Origin: Treponema pallidum subsp. pallidum str. Nichols
Lineage (GTDB): Bacteria; Spirochaetota; Spirochaetia; Treponematales; Treponemataceae
DNA length: 64,000 bases
Reading direction: 5' to 3'
Assembly: GCF_000410535.2 (NCBI RefSeq)
Contig: NC_021490.2
Span: 406,501-470,500, forward strand
The translations under genes were made by a program, and so were the position numbers. This document shows, in pieces, positions 1 to 8,121 of this stretch. The notes under the pieces were generated by a model that searched no databases, had not been told where the DNA came from, and was given only the letters and a program-made list of their open reading frames with translations. Numbering within the stretch: position 1 is the first letter of the stretch; each line of letters begins with the position of its first letter.

Positions 1-1741
1 AGTCTTCTTCCACCGTTTGTTCTGTAACTAACGAGTAAAAATGGGCGTCGCATATCTTTGGCCGTAAGAGGCGTCCGAGGCGTTGCGCCTCCTCCTGACG
101 GCTGCCAAATGTCCCGGAAACTTGAATTGCAACCGACGCGTCAGGAAGATCAAGCGCACAATTTGCCACCTTTGATACAACGAGCACCTGGAGCGTGCCC
201 TCGCGAAAACGCTGATAGATGGCTTCACGCGCCGCATAAGTTTGTCTTCCGCTCACCAGTGGCACCTGCAGTACGTGTGCGAGATGTAATAACTGCTGCA
301 CGTATTGCCCAATAATCAGTGTAGGCGCACCTGCATGTGCGCGCAATAGACGCTGTACCACCGCTACTTTTGCTTCGTTCTCGCTGGCAAGGCGATGTCG
401 CAGGCGCACAGGAGCTGTCATGTACTGGTACTGGAGTGACCGGTCCATCGTTACCCGAACTTCTACGCACCGCACCCGTGCGATCCAGCCGCGTGCTTCT
501 AAATCCTTCCACGGCACGTCATACCGCTTCGGTCCTACGAGGCTGAACACATCCTGCGCACAGCCATCTTCTCGCACGAGCGTTGCAGTTAATCCCAAGC
601 GTCGTACCACCTGAAGTTCTGCGGTGATACGGAAAAGCGGTGCAGGGAGCAAGTGCACCTCATCGTAAATAATCAAACCCCAACTGCGTTCCATAAAGAG
701 ACGGAAATGGGAAAAGGGAGCGTCTGCATGCGCACGCCAGGTGAGTATCTGGTAGGTTGCGATAGTCACTGGTCTGATTTCCTTGCATTCTCCTGAATAG
801 ATACCGATGGATGTCCCGTCCAGGTCGGTTTTTTCACACAATTCACGTTTCCATTGCTGTGCAGCTGCGCTATTAGGAGTCAGAATCAGGGTATCCGTTT
901 GCAACAGACCCATAACGAGTAAACCGACAACCGTTTTTCCCGCGCCACACGGCAAAACTACCACACCAAATCCGCTCCCTTGTGTGCGATTCCCGACGAA
1001 GGCATCGGCTGCTTCCCACTGGTAGTCACGTGGCACAAACGAGGGTGTCCCTGGCGTGTGACAACACGGATACGCAGTAGAAGGAGGAGGACACGAAGCC
1101 GGAGAGATGCGTAAGCGCAAGGATAGGGGAGTTCCCTCGCGGAGAGGCACTTCATCATGCACCGGCCATCCGTGGCGCAAGAGTAATTGTTTAACGGTGC
1201 CTCGGTGGAGGCGTGGCAATAGAAAGTCGTAACTGCATCCAGTCTGTGCACCCTGCACCTGAGGTGTCGTATCCGGCTGGGCAATGCGCGCAGTGTCCGG
1301 TGTGGGCAGCGGACCGTCCTGCAGGCAAGCGGTTGTGGGGGAAAGGTGCGATGCAAGACTTTTTGAGGCGGCAATTTCTCTTGCGATGTGTGCGTCGCGT
1401 ACCTGAAGGCGCAGTAGGGTGCTGTGCGTCGTATCCTCGCGAAGGCGAATTTTGCCATAGCGGCTCATGATATCCACTACCCAGTCGAGTACTGTTTGCG
1501 GGGGAGTGAAGCGTGAGAAACGCGTCAGTGTTTGTGCAATCATCTGGGGGCTGAATCCTGCGCTCGCGGCGTTCCACAGAGAAAGAGGAGTGAGTCGGTA
1601 GCTGTGTAGATGCTCTGGAGATTTTTCCAGTTCTGCAAAGGAAACGAGCGCCTTGCGTGCTGCTACCGCCTCAGGAGCGTGCACATCAAGTAAAATGGAG
1701 CGGTCTGCTTGGATGATAAGCGGTTTTGGTACAGAAGTCAC
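1..1741 (-). CDS. XPB/ERCC3-type DNA helicase (3' end outside window)
   Basis: Superfamily 2 helicase of the XPB/ERCC3 type; bacterial members are ATP-driven DNA translocases probably used in repair. Reading the minus strand from a GTG at 1741 gives 580 codons with no stop before the window edge. Residues 1-230 form a variable N-terminal domain. A Q-motif-like PRDYQWEAAD precedes Walker A (LPCGAGKT, about residue 265); then come ATYQIL (Ia), the XPB-type DEVH box (about 359), GLTAT (III), and the C-terminal SRQEEAQRLGRLLRPK motif V/VI region (about 550). Only some 25 residues should be missing. An in-frame TAA lies four codons upstream, so GTG 1741 is the first possible start; no Shine-Dalgarno is visible, but TATAAT lies 8 nt upstream. 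It is downstream of the membrane protein gene on the same strand. Confidence 0.93.
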   Translation of the reverse strand, partial: MTSVPKPLIIQADRSILLDVHAPEAVAARKALVSFAELEKSPEHLHSYRLTPLSLWNAASAGFSPQMIAQTLTRFSRFTPPQTVLDWVVDIMSRYGKIRLREDTTHSTLLRLQVRDAHIAREIAASKSLASHLSPTTACLQDGPLPTPDTARIAQPDTTPQVQGAQTGCSYDFLLPRLHRGTVKQLLLRHGWPVHDEVPLREGTPLSLRLRISPASCPPPSTAYPCCHTPGTPSFVPRDYQWEAADAFVGNRTQGSGFGVVVLPCGAGKTVVGLLVMGLLQTDTLILTPNSAAAQQWKRELCEKTDLDGTSIGIYSGECKEIRPVTIATYQILTWRAHADAPFSHFRLFMERSWGLIIYDEVHLLPAPLFRITAELQVVRRLGLTATLVREDGCAQDVFSLVGPKRYDVPWKDLEARGWIARVRCVEVRVTMDRSLQYQYMTAPVRLRHRLASENEAKVAVVQRLLRAHAGAPTLIIGQYVQQLLHLAHVLQVPLVSGRQTYAAREAIYQRFREGTLQVLVVSKVANCALDLPDASVAIQVSGTFGSRQEEAQRLGRLLRPKICDAHFYSLVTEQTVEED

Positions 1742-1871
1742 AGCGCACCATTATACGTTCGCGTTGACCGCGGAGTAAGGCCGTGTGACGCAAGCGCGCT
1801 GCAACTCCACCACGATGTCCCAACGGGCACGCGTGCCCTCTGCCTTGGCAGAAGGGTCCGATGGAACGCAC
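1686..1871 (-). CDS. possible small Cys-rich (zinc-ribbon-like) protein
   Basis: A 61-codon ORF starting GTG and lying between the membrane protein gene and the helicase gene. It is in the same frame as the membrane protein and begins three codons after its TAG stop, so readthrough or coupling is conceivable. The product carries CPLG, then about 30 residues with the run RQRER-like GQRERIMV, then RCDFC, a spacing like treble-clef or zinc-ribbon small proteins. It overlaps the helicase start by 56 bp and has no good ribosome binding site. It could equally be a chance ORF; conservation in related treponemes would decide. Confidence 0.3.
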   Translation of the reverse strand: MRSIGPFCQGRGHACPLGHRGGVAARLRHTALLRGQRERIMVRCDFCTKTAYHPSRPLHFT

Positions 1872-1880
1872 AGCGAGCAG

Positions 1881-2639
1881 CTAAATGACGAAGAGCTGGT
1901 TTCTTCCGTGTTGGCTTGGCCGGAAGGGTAGGTAGAGTACCAGCATTAACAGGCACAGTGCACTGACAAACAGCAGCTGATACACAAAAAAAGGACGGAT
2001 TACCCGAAGGATCTCAAGCGGGTATTTGCTAATGAAAAGGTAATTGGCGCCGAGTCTCCGATTCCAAAAGAGTGCGTTTGCTGCAAGCAGAAGAAAGCCA
2101 AGCACTGCGCATTGCAGGCCACGCTTGCTAATGCGCTCGCGCAAGTGGAGCAGGCTGAACACGACCATCGCAGGCTCAAGGCAATGGGTGAGCATGAACA
2201 AGTACGCGTACAAGATGGTGTGCGCCCGAGTGAGATCCGGATAGAGTACCGCAACGAAAGAGCCAAAATGCCAAAAGTACAGCAGATTGAAAAAGATAGG
2301 TCGGCGGGTGATGAAATACAGCGACCCTGAAATGAGCGCTGCGGGGCACAGGTGAAAGGGAAGCTCGTTACGCCACGAACGCCCGTCTAAGAGCGTACCA
2401 CACAGCATGAGGCCCAGACGCAAAAAAAGGATTGCAACCCCCGCGCGCGCTAGGTTCTTGTGCGCAAGCAGCCGCGGCAGCGCAAACGGAAGCAGCACGA
2501 ACAAGGCACTGAGAAGAACGGCGACCGACGCAATTGCAAAGTGCAACGCACCAAACCGCACAAAAAGACCCGTATCCGCCAGCTCTGCACCCAGCATACG
2601 TCCACCCCCCCCCCCCGACGAGAAAAAGAACATTGTCAC
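1881..2639 (-). CDS. YwaF-like (TIGR02206-type) integral membrane protein
   Basis: About 240-residue membrane protein with six or seven hydrophobic segments. The core ELPFHLCPAALI, LLYFWHFGS and LTHCLEP motifs resemble the YwaF/TIGR02206 family, whose function is not established. The start is uncertain: GTG 2639 or ATG 2633 lies upstream of a 12-G tract read as SS-GGGGG-R, while ATG 2597 lies just after the tract and gives a 238-residue protein starting MLGAEL, directly before the first hydrophobic segment. Tract length therefore decides whether upstream starts are in frame. The gene is divergent from mraZ. Confidence 0.75.
   Translation of the reverse strand: MTMFFFSSGGGGGRMLGAELADTGLFVRFGALHFAIASVAVLLSALFVLLPFALPRLLAHKNLARAGVAILFLRLGLMLCGTLLDGRSWRNELPFHLCPAALISGSLYFITRRPIFFNLLYFWHFGSFVAVLYPDLTRAHTILYAYLFMLTHCLEPAMVVFSLLHLRERISKRGLQCAVLGFLLLAANALFWNRRLGANYLFISKYPLEILRVIRPFFVYQLLFVSALCLLMLVLYLPFRPSQHGRNQLFVI
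2605..2616. repeat. homopolymeric C12 (G12 on minus strand)
   Basis: Twelve consecutive C on the plus strand, read as poly-G near the 5' end of the minus-strand membrane protein gene. It is the longest homopolymer noticed in the window. With 12 G the frame is shared by GTG 2639 and ATG 2633; with 11 or 14 G an alternative upstream ORF opening at GTG 2745 would be joined instead. Poly-G tracts in treponemes are known to vary in length. Confidence 0.9.
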
Positions 2640-2748
2640 CCATACCGTTGCCGGTTGTCCAGTAAATTTTTGCGATAGGGTGGGGGCTGCGGGGAAAGAA
2701 GGAGCACAGTGTCAGGGAGGGGATGTATGTGAGCTGGTCCGGCACAGG

Positions 2749-2776
2749 TTGACAATGCAGGCGGATGTGCTAGAAT
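2749..2776 (+). promoter_or_regulatory. sigma-70-type promoter of the division cluster
   Basis: TTGACA at 2749-2754, 16-nt spacer, TAGAAT at 2771-2776: a perfect -35 and a 5/6 -10, placed 54 nt before the mraZ start codon. It should drive mraZ and the tightly packed division genes behind it. No experimental start site is known to me. Confidence 0.7.
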
Positions 2777-2779
2777 CCG

Positions 2780-2804
2780 GGGGAGTTTGTGGGAGGATTT
2801 AGGA
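2780..2804 (+). promoter_or_regulatory. putative MraZ operator: three GGGA-type boxes at 10-bp period
   Basis: GGGGA at 2780, TGGGA at 2790 and TAGGA at 2800 are spaced exactly 10 bp apart, beginning 4 bp after the -10 hexamer. MraZ in other bacteria binds TGGGN direct repeats separated by 5 nt in front of its own gene, and this arrangement matches that geometry. The third box is degenerate. Autoregulation is an inference. Confidence 0.5.
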
Positions 2805-2829
2805 AAAATATAGGGGAAGGTAGGAAATC

Positions 2830-3279
2830 GTGGAGGATAACGCCTTTACTGGAGCGTACTCGTACAATCTCGATGAAAAGGGGCGTCTCATGCTTCCTGC
2901 GCGCTTGCGTGTTGCGCTGAGTGATACCCGCTTGGTGCTCACTTGCGCGATTGAGTCCTGCCTGTGGGTGTTTCCCCGTGCGCAGTGGGACCGCTTTTCT
3001 TCCCAGATTAGTGCGCGTGCTTCGCTGTTCCACGCGCCGTCTCGTGCAGTGCTGCGTCGCCTTATTGCTCCTGCCCAGGAGGTTGAGCTTGATCGCGCGT
3101 GGCGCCTCTTTATTCCCCCTTCCTTGCGCGAGTATGCCGCCTTGGAAAAGGATTGTCTTATTCTGGGGCTCAGCCACTGCCTTGAGATTTGGGACCGCGC
3201 GCGCTACCGCGCCTATCTTGCAGAAAGTGAGGCGGACTTCCGTGCAGGAACCGAAACACTGCAGGACCTTTGTCTGTGA
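2830..3279 (+). CDS. mraZ: MraZ transcriptional regulator
   Basis: 149 residues, normal family length. It has the two AbrB-like SpoVT half-domains, each with the DxxxR signature: [14 protein letters not shown] near residue 15 and [16 protein letters not shown] near residue 80. MraZ forms rings and represses the mra/dcw operon by binding repeated boxes near its promoter. The start is GTG 2830, behind the purine-rich stretch AGGGGAAGGTAGG. The TGA stop overlaps the GTG of rsmH, so translation is probably coupled. First gene of the division operon. Confidence 0.95.
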
Positions 3280-4415
3280 GTCTTTCCGGGCATACGCACA
3301 CAAAAGAGGAGGTGCAGGCTGAGGTGGAGGCAGGAGAGGTTCAGTGCCCAGCGCTTTGCCATCAGCCGGTACTCGTGCAGGAATGCCTGACGTTGTTGGA
3401 ACCTGCAATTGTGGGTATCTCGCGAGGTGCAGACAGCACGAGAGATGGGGCGGGGGCGTTTTTTATTGACGGGACACTGGGGGATGGGGGACACACACAG
3501 GCGTTTTTGCACGCGTACCCTGCGCTCCGTGCGCTCGGTGTTGAAATAGATCCGTCAATGCTCGCACGGGCGCGAGCGCGCTTGACGCCGTTTGGCAAGC
3601 GGCTTCGCTATGTCCTGGGGTGGTCTGATGTCTTTTTTGCCTCCGCATATGCATCAGCTCCTGCCTCTCCTGCAACGGGAAGGACTGCAGCTGGCGCCGC
3701 AGGTGTGCCGGGTGCGTATCCGGCGCCGCAGGCAGTATTGTTAGACCTTGGTATTTCTTTTTTCCATTACAGGGGGGCGATGCGGGGCTTTTCCTTCGCA
3801 GAAGAACATATGTTGGACATGCGCCTGGATCCTCAAGCCTCCCAGACCGCTGCAGACCTCCTGAATCGGCTGCCGCAGGCACGTTTGGCACAATTGTTTT
3901 TTGAAGGGGGAGAGGAACGTTACGCGCGTCGGATTGCGCAGGCGGTGTGCGCGCAGCGTCGGCAGGCGCCCTTTTGCTCTGCGCGCGCATTTGCAGAAGT
4001 CGTTGCGCGCGTGGTGCCGCCGATGCGGACGGCGCGGTTTGGGAAGCGGCGCGGTGTTCTTGGGGTTTTGCCGAAGCTCCATCCGGCAACCAAGGCGTTT
4101 CAAGCATTGCGCATTGCGGTGAACAGGGAGCTTGAGCGTTTGCCACGCCTTCTTACGGCAGCGTTTACGGCGCTTGCGCCTGGGGGTCGACTTGCGGTTA
4201 TTAGTTTTCACTCGCGTGAGGATAGGATTGTTAAGGTACATTTTCGGCACTGGGCGAAACGCTGCAGCTGTCCGGCTCGTGTGCCGATATGCAGCTGCGG
4301 CGGTGTGGCGCGTGCATCGCTGATTACCAAGAAGCCGCTTGTACCTTCGTGTGTGGAGCGTGCTGCGAATGCCGCTTCGCGGAGTGCTACGTTACGCGTC
4401 ATTGAGAAACGGTAG
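3276..4415 (+). CDS. rsmH: 16S rRNA (cytosine-1402-N4)-methyltransferase RsmH (MraW)
   Basis: SAM-dependent methyltransferase that modifies C1402 in the 16S rRNA P-site. SAM motif I is [35 protein letters not shown] and [13 protein letters not shown] are family signatures, and the Cys-rich [12 protein letters not shown] tail before SLITKKPL is typical. At about 379 residues it is longer than the usual 310: there is an N-terminal extension of some 40 residues and an Ala/Gly/Pro-rich insert of about 25 residues before the LLDLG motif. GTG 3276 overlaps the mraZ stop as GTGA; a TTG at 3270 is possible. Confidence 0.93.
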
Positions 4416-4427
4416 GAGACTGGGCTG

Positions 4428-4802
4428 ATGCGTGAGAAAGGGGCGATGAGAGAAAAGCAGCGAAGGGGAATACCTCGCCGGCAAAGAGGGATGACGGTGC
4501 AAAAGGTGAGCGCGTTGTTCTTTACGGTGAGTATCCCCGTGTTGCTGTGTGCGGGGGTGTGGCAGGCTTCGCGCTATCAGGCGGTTGAGCGTGTGGTGCG
4601 TGAGTACGACGCAGAGCAACACCGTATTATCGCAGAAAATAAGCGTAAGATTTCTGGGATCGCGATCCTGTCTAAGCCGGATCGTATTGAAAAGCTCGCG
4701 GTAGAGAAACTGCACTTACACCGGGCGTCGCACGCCGAAATTGTGCGCATTAAGCTGCGTCCTGCGCACAAGGACTCCTCCCCTCATGCTTCTGAGTTTT
4801 GA
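4428..4802 (+). CDS. ftsL: FtsL-like cell division protein
   Basis: 124 residues: a basic cytoplasmic N-terminus of about 25 residues, one membrane span (around VSALFFTVSIPVLLCAGVW), then a helical coiled-coil-prone region (YQAVERVVREYDAEQHRIIAENKRKIS) and a short extracytoplasmic tail with EKLAVEKLHLHRAS. This is the FtsL/DivIC bitopic layout, expected to join FtsQ in the divisome core. Sequence in this family is poorly conserved, so position between rsmH and murF is part of the evidence. SD AGGAG lies 9 nt before ATG 4428. Its 3' end overlaps murF by 17 bp. Confidence 0.8.
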   Translation: MREKGAMREKQRRGIPRRQRGMTVQKVSALFFTVSIPVLLCAGVWQASRYQAVERVVREYDAEQHRIIAENKRKISGIAILSKPDRIEKLAVEKLHLHRASHAEIVRIKLRPAHKDSSPHASEF

Positions 4803-6165
4803 TGAGGTATGTGCGGCAGTGCAAGGGGCTCGCGTGTGCGATGCACGAGGGGCGCGCGGTTTTGACGGGGTTTCCTTTGACAGTCGTGCGGTTGTGCCGC
4901 GTGATTTGTTTATTCCGCTCCGTGGTGCGCACGTAGATGGACATACGTTTGTTGAAGAAGCGCTGCAGAAGGGCGCAGTTGCAACGCTTATAGATCAAAG
5001 GTACCCCCATGCTGGGGAATATGTTGCTTGGTGCACTCGCTTTGGAGCTGCCTGTATTGCGGTGCACGACACGCTCAGGGCGCTGCAAGATCTTGCCTCC
5101 TTTTACTGCAAAAAGTTTCCTGCGCTTATTAGGATTGGCATTACCGGATCAAGCGGAAAGACAACCGTAAAAGAAATGGCTCGCGCGGTGTTCAGTGAAC
5201 GGTATCGGGTGGTTGCGACGCCAGGAAATTTAAATTCAGAGATAGGTTTACCGCAGTCGCTGTTTTTTGTGCGTGCAGAACATGAGGTAGGAATCTTTGA
5301 GCTGGGGATGAATCGTCGGGGGGAGATGCGTACGCTCGCTCAGATACTTGTTCCTCATTACGCGATCATTACCAACGTAGGTTGTGCGCACGTAGGCATT
5401 CTGGGCACGCAGCAGGCAATTGCGGAAGAGAAAAAAGAGATTTTTTCTCAATTTACTGAACACAGCGTGGGTTTTGTCCCCGACGATGCATATCGTGTAT
5501 TCCTGTCTAATATCCCGTACGGTAGGGTTGTAGTTTACGATCAGGGGGGGCGTGGTCTAGCAACTGAGGTGATAGATGAGGGTTTACGTGGTTCTCGCGT
5601 GTTATATCAAGGACGATGGATTCGCGTGCCACTACCTGGGGTGCATAACGCAAAGAATGCGCTTGCAGTGATTGCGCTTGCCGCACAGGTAGGACTTCCT
5701 GCTGAGGAAATTCAGCGGGGGATGGAGCGGGTAAAACCGCCCTTTGGCCGCTCTCATGTGGTGTGTGCGTCGCTGACCTTTTTGCTCGATTGTTACAATG
5801 CGAATCCTGATTCAATGGCTGCGGCGCTTCATTTGTGTGCGCATATTTCTGCAGTATCAAAAGTATATGTGCTCGGTGACATGGGAGAGCTAGGAGTTAC
5901 CGCTGCCGAAGCTCACTATCGGGTGTGTGTTTTGGCAGCCGCTTCTGACGCGCGTGCAGTGTATGTGTTTGGTCCCGAATTTTGTCGTGCGGTAAGAAAA
6001 GTTTCCTGGGGGAGGAAGCGCGTGTACGCCTTTGCACTAGAGGAACTGTCTGCGCTGCAAGAAACGTTAGACGCGCAATTACGGCGGGGTGATTTTGTTC
6101 TGGTGAAAGGTTCACGCAGTGTTGCGCTCGAGCGGCTTGAACCTCTTTTGAGGAAAGAGCGATGA
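4786..6165 (+). CDS. murF: UDP-N-acetylmuramoyl-tripeptide--D-alanyl-D-alanine ligase MurF
   Basis: Adds D-Ala-D-Ala to the UDP-MurNAc-tripeptide, the last cytoplasmic step of the UDP-pentapeptide. 459 residues, normal length. The N-terminal domain carries VSFDSRAV and PLRGAHVDGHTF; the ATP site is GITGSSGKTTVKEM (about residue 118), followed by TPGNLNSEIGLP, LELGMNRRGEM, TNVGCAHVG, LDCYNANPDSM and LGDMGELG. ATG 4786 has an AAGGA upstream and sits in the end of ftsL. The TGA overlaps ftsW as ATGA. The usual murE/ftsI neighbours are absent here. Confidence 0.96.
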   Translation: MLLSFDEVCAAVQGARVCDARGARGFDGVSFDSRAVVPRDLFIPLRGAHVDGHTFVEEALQKGAVATLIDQRYPHAGEYVAWCTRFGAACIAVHDTLRALQDLASFYCKKFPALIRIGITGSSGKTTVKEMARAVFSERYRVVATPGNLNSEIGLPQSLFFVRAEHEVGIFELGMNRRGEMRTLAQILVPHYAIITNVGCAHVGILGTQQAIAEEKKEIFSQFTEHSVGFVPDDAYRVFLSNIPYGRVVVYDQGGRGLATEVIDEGLRGSRVLYQGRWIRVPLPGVHNAKNALAVIALAAQVGLPAEEIQRGMERVKPPFGRSHVVCASLTFLLDCYNANPDSMAAALHLCAHISAVSKVYVLGDMGELGVTAAEAHYRVCVLAAASDARAVYVFGPEFCRAVRKVSWGRKRVYAFALEELSALQETLDAQLRRGDFVLVKGSRSVALERLEPLLRKER

Positions 6166-7316
6166 GACCGATGATTTCCATCGAGAAAAATGTACATCAA
6201 GAGCGTTACAGTTTTGTATTCATACTGCTTGTCGCCCTTATGGTAGGAGTAGGTTTTGTAACGCTTTATTCAGGGTCGGTGCATTATGCGCAGCGCTTTT
6301 TTCGTTATCCTGGTTATTTTTTGGTAAGACAGGGAGTGAGTATAGGCATCGGTCTTGTGTGTTTATTGTTTTTTACCTTTGTTCGTTTAGCTTCTTTAAG
6401 AAAAGCATTGTCTCCTTTGATTCTCGTTGCATTTGCGCTCTGTGTGTGCACGTTTTTCCCTGGTATTGGTTCAACGCGCAATGGAGCGACGCGTTGGATT
6501 AAGGTGTTTGATATTAATTTTCAGCCATCTGAATTTGTGAAGCTGGTACTCATTGTTTTTCTTGCAAACTTTTTTGATAAGCACCGGGAGCATTTCGATA
6601 CACCTATACGATCAATTTTTCCTCCCTTTGTTGTGAGCGTGATTTTTGTGTCAGTAGTTTTTTTTCAAAACGATTTTTCTACCGCTATGTTTTTGCTTTT
6701 TATCACAGTGGTTATGTTCTTCATTGCAGGTGCGCCTCTGTGGTGGTTTTTAAGAGGCATAATGGTTCTTGCGCCGATAGCAGTGCTTATGATCGTCACG
6801 TCCACCAATCGTTTGCGTCGAGTGCTTTCATTTTTGTATCCAGATAGAGACCCGCTTGGCGCAGGATACCAAGTAAACGCGGCGCTCGAGGCACTGATGG
6901 ATGGAGGGTTGTGGGGGCGTGGTATTGGAAATGGGGTGAGGAAAATTGCGAGCGTGCCCGAAGTATATTCGGATTTTATTTTTGTCGTTATTGGAGAAGA
7001 GATGGGATTCATTGGTGTGTGTTTATATTTAATGTTGTTGTTTGCGTTTACCCTCACTGGCATTTCTATCGCACTCAGATGTGCTAATCGCTTTAATACT
7101 TTTTTGGCTTTCGGCGCGTCGGCGGCAATTGTTTTACAGTCAATTTTGAATGTTGCAGTGGTGGTACGTCTAGTTCCAGCCACTGGTATTCCTCTTCCCT
7201 TTTTTTCTTCAGGAGGTTCATCTATTGTGGTAACGCTTTCTTTATGTGGATTGATCATCAATGTTTCAGGGGATGAGAAGATAAGGAGGGAGCGTGAAGA
7301 AACAGTTTTTGTGTAG
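6162..7316 (+). CDS. ftsW: FtsW, SEDS-family peptidoglycan polymerase of the divisome
   Basis: 384 residues with about ten hydrophobic segments. SEDS hallmarks are ATRWIKVFDINFQPSEFVKL in the first third, DRDPLGAGYQVNAAL (large extracellular loop), FIFVVIGEEMGF and the C-terminal ATGIPLPFFSSGGSS. SEDS proteins polymerise glycan strands from lipid II with a partner transpeptidase. Placement between murF and ftsQ favours FtsW over the elongation homologue RodA. ATG overlaps the murF stop; its own stop lies 23 bp inside ftsQ. Confidence 0.93.
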   Translation: MRPMISIEKNVHQERYSFVFILLVALMVGVGFVTLYSGSVHYAQRFFRYPGYFLVRQGVSIGIGLVCLLFFTFVRLASLRKALSPLILVAFALCVCTFFPGIGSTRNGATRWIKVFDINFQPSEFVKLVLIVFLANFFDKHREHFDTPIRSIFPPFVVSVIFVSVVFFQNDFSTAMFLLFITVVMFFIAGAPLWWFLRGIMVLAPIAVLMIVTSTNRLRRVLSFLYPDRDPLGAGYQVNAALEALMDGGLWGRGIGNGVRKIASVPEVYSDFIFVVIGEEMGFIGVCLYLMLLFAFTLTGISIALRCANRFNTFLAFGASAAIVLQSILNVAVVVRLVPATGIPLPFFSSGGSSIVVTLSLCGLIINVSGDEKIRREREETVFV

Positions 7317-8109
7317 AAATACTGAAGCGTGCAAGTACCCTCTGGTAGGGTATATGTCTATGCGGGTGAGAGTTGCAGTACTGAAGGTGGTAATTGTTAT
7401 ATTGCTGCTCGTGTTGTGTGTGGAGTTTGTATTTTATCTTTTTGTTGTTCCGGCAACTTCTTTTGCAAAGGTAGAATTTTCAGGAAATGTGACGATATCC
7501 CCGGAATATTTGATGAAGGCTGCAGGGCTCACTGGTAAAGAAAAATGGATGAGTTTGGACGGTTTTACAATTTCGGAACGACTGGCATCTGTTCCGTTAC
7601 TTGCTCAGGTAGAGGTGTTAAAGAAATTTCCAGATACGATGCATGTTCATGTGGTAGAGCGTGTTGCTATTGCACTTGGTTTTGTGCACGTTCAAGGCCG
7701 TGCGATGCCGGTGCAGATTGACAAGACAGGAACAGTTTTTAGTGTTGGGACGGCACCTCTTGATACAGTATTGCCGGTAGTAAGTGGTCTTGAATTTCGT
7801 AATCCGCGCGTGGGGCTACGCGTGCACGATCAGCTTGTTCCTCTTTTTGTGCAGTTAGATAATTTGAGCAAGCGGAACCCTCTTTTGCTCGGTGAAATTT
7901 CTGAGATAAGCATTGAACAAAAAAGACACGGGGGATATGATTTAGCGCTTTACCTGGTGCGTGCACCTATCAGAGTACGCATGGACAAAAACCTTAGCGA
8001 AGAAAAGTTGCGGTATGTCATATTGCTCGTTGATGCGCTGCGGGAGTGGCAAACGCAGAGGCGCATTAAGGAGCTTGACGTGAGAGGTGGGACGGCGGTG
8101 TATCGCTAG
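7294..8109 (+). CDS. ftsQ: FtsQ/DivIB cell division protein
   Basis: 271 residues: a 27-residue cytoplasmic N-terminus, one strongly hydrophobic span (VVIVILLLVLCVEFVFYLFVV), then a POTRA domain (FAKVEFSGNVTISPEYLMKAAG; VPLLAQVEVLKKFPDTMHVHVVERVAI) and the beta domain with DKTGTVF. FtsQ/DivIB scaffolds FtsL-DivIC and FtsW/FtsI. GTG 7294 follows a strong AAGGAGGG and overlaps ftsW by 23 bp, suggesting coupled translation. A later ATG (7354) is possible but would remove the cytoplasmic tail. Confidence 0.88.
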   Translation: MKKQFLCRNTEACKYPLVGYMSMRVRVAVLKVVIVILLLVLCVEFVFYLFVVPATSFAKVEFSGNVTISPEYLMKAAGLTGKEKWMSLDGFTISERLASVPLLAQVEVLKKFPDTMHVHVVERVAIALGFVHVQGRAMPVQIDKTGTVFSVGTAPLDTVLPVVSGLEFRNPRVGLRVHDQLVPLFVQLDNLSKRNPLLLGEISEISIEQKRHGGYDLALYLVRAPIRVRMDKNLSEEKLRYVILLVDALREWQTQRRIKELDVRGGTAVYR

Positions 8110-8121
8110 AAGAGGAAAGTT

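Noticed and set aside
2407-2802. Plus-strand ORF crossing the poly-C tract and mraZ promoter
   Set aside because: It is antisense to the membrane protein and covers the promoter hexamers; no ribosome binding site or motif.
3463-4146. Minus-strand ORF of 227 codons
   Set aside because: Shadow of rsmH in GC-rich DNA.
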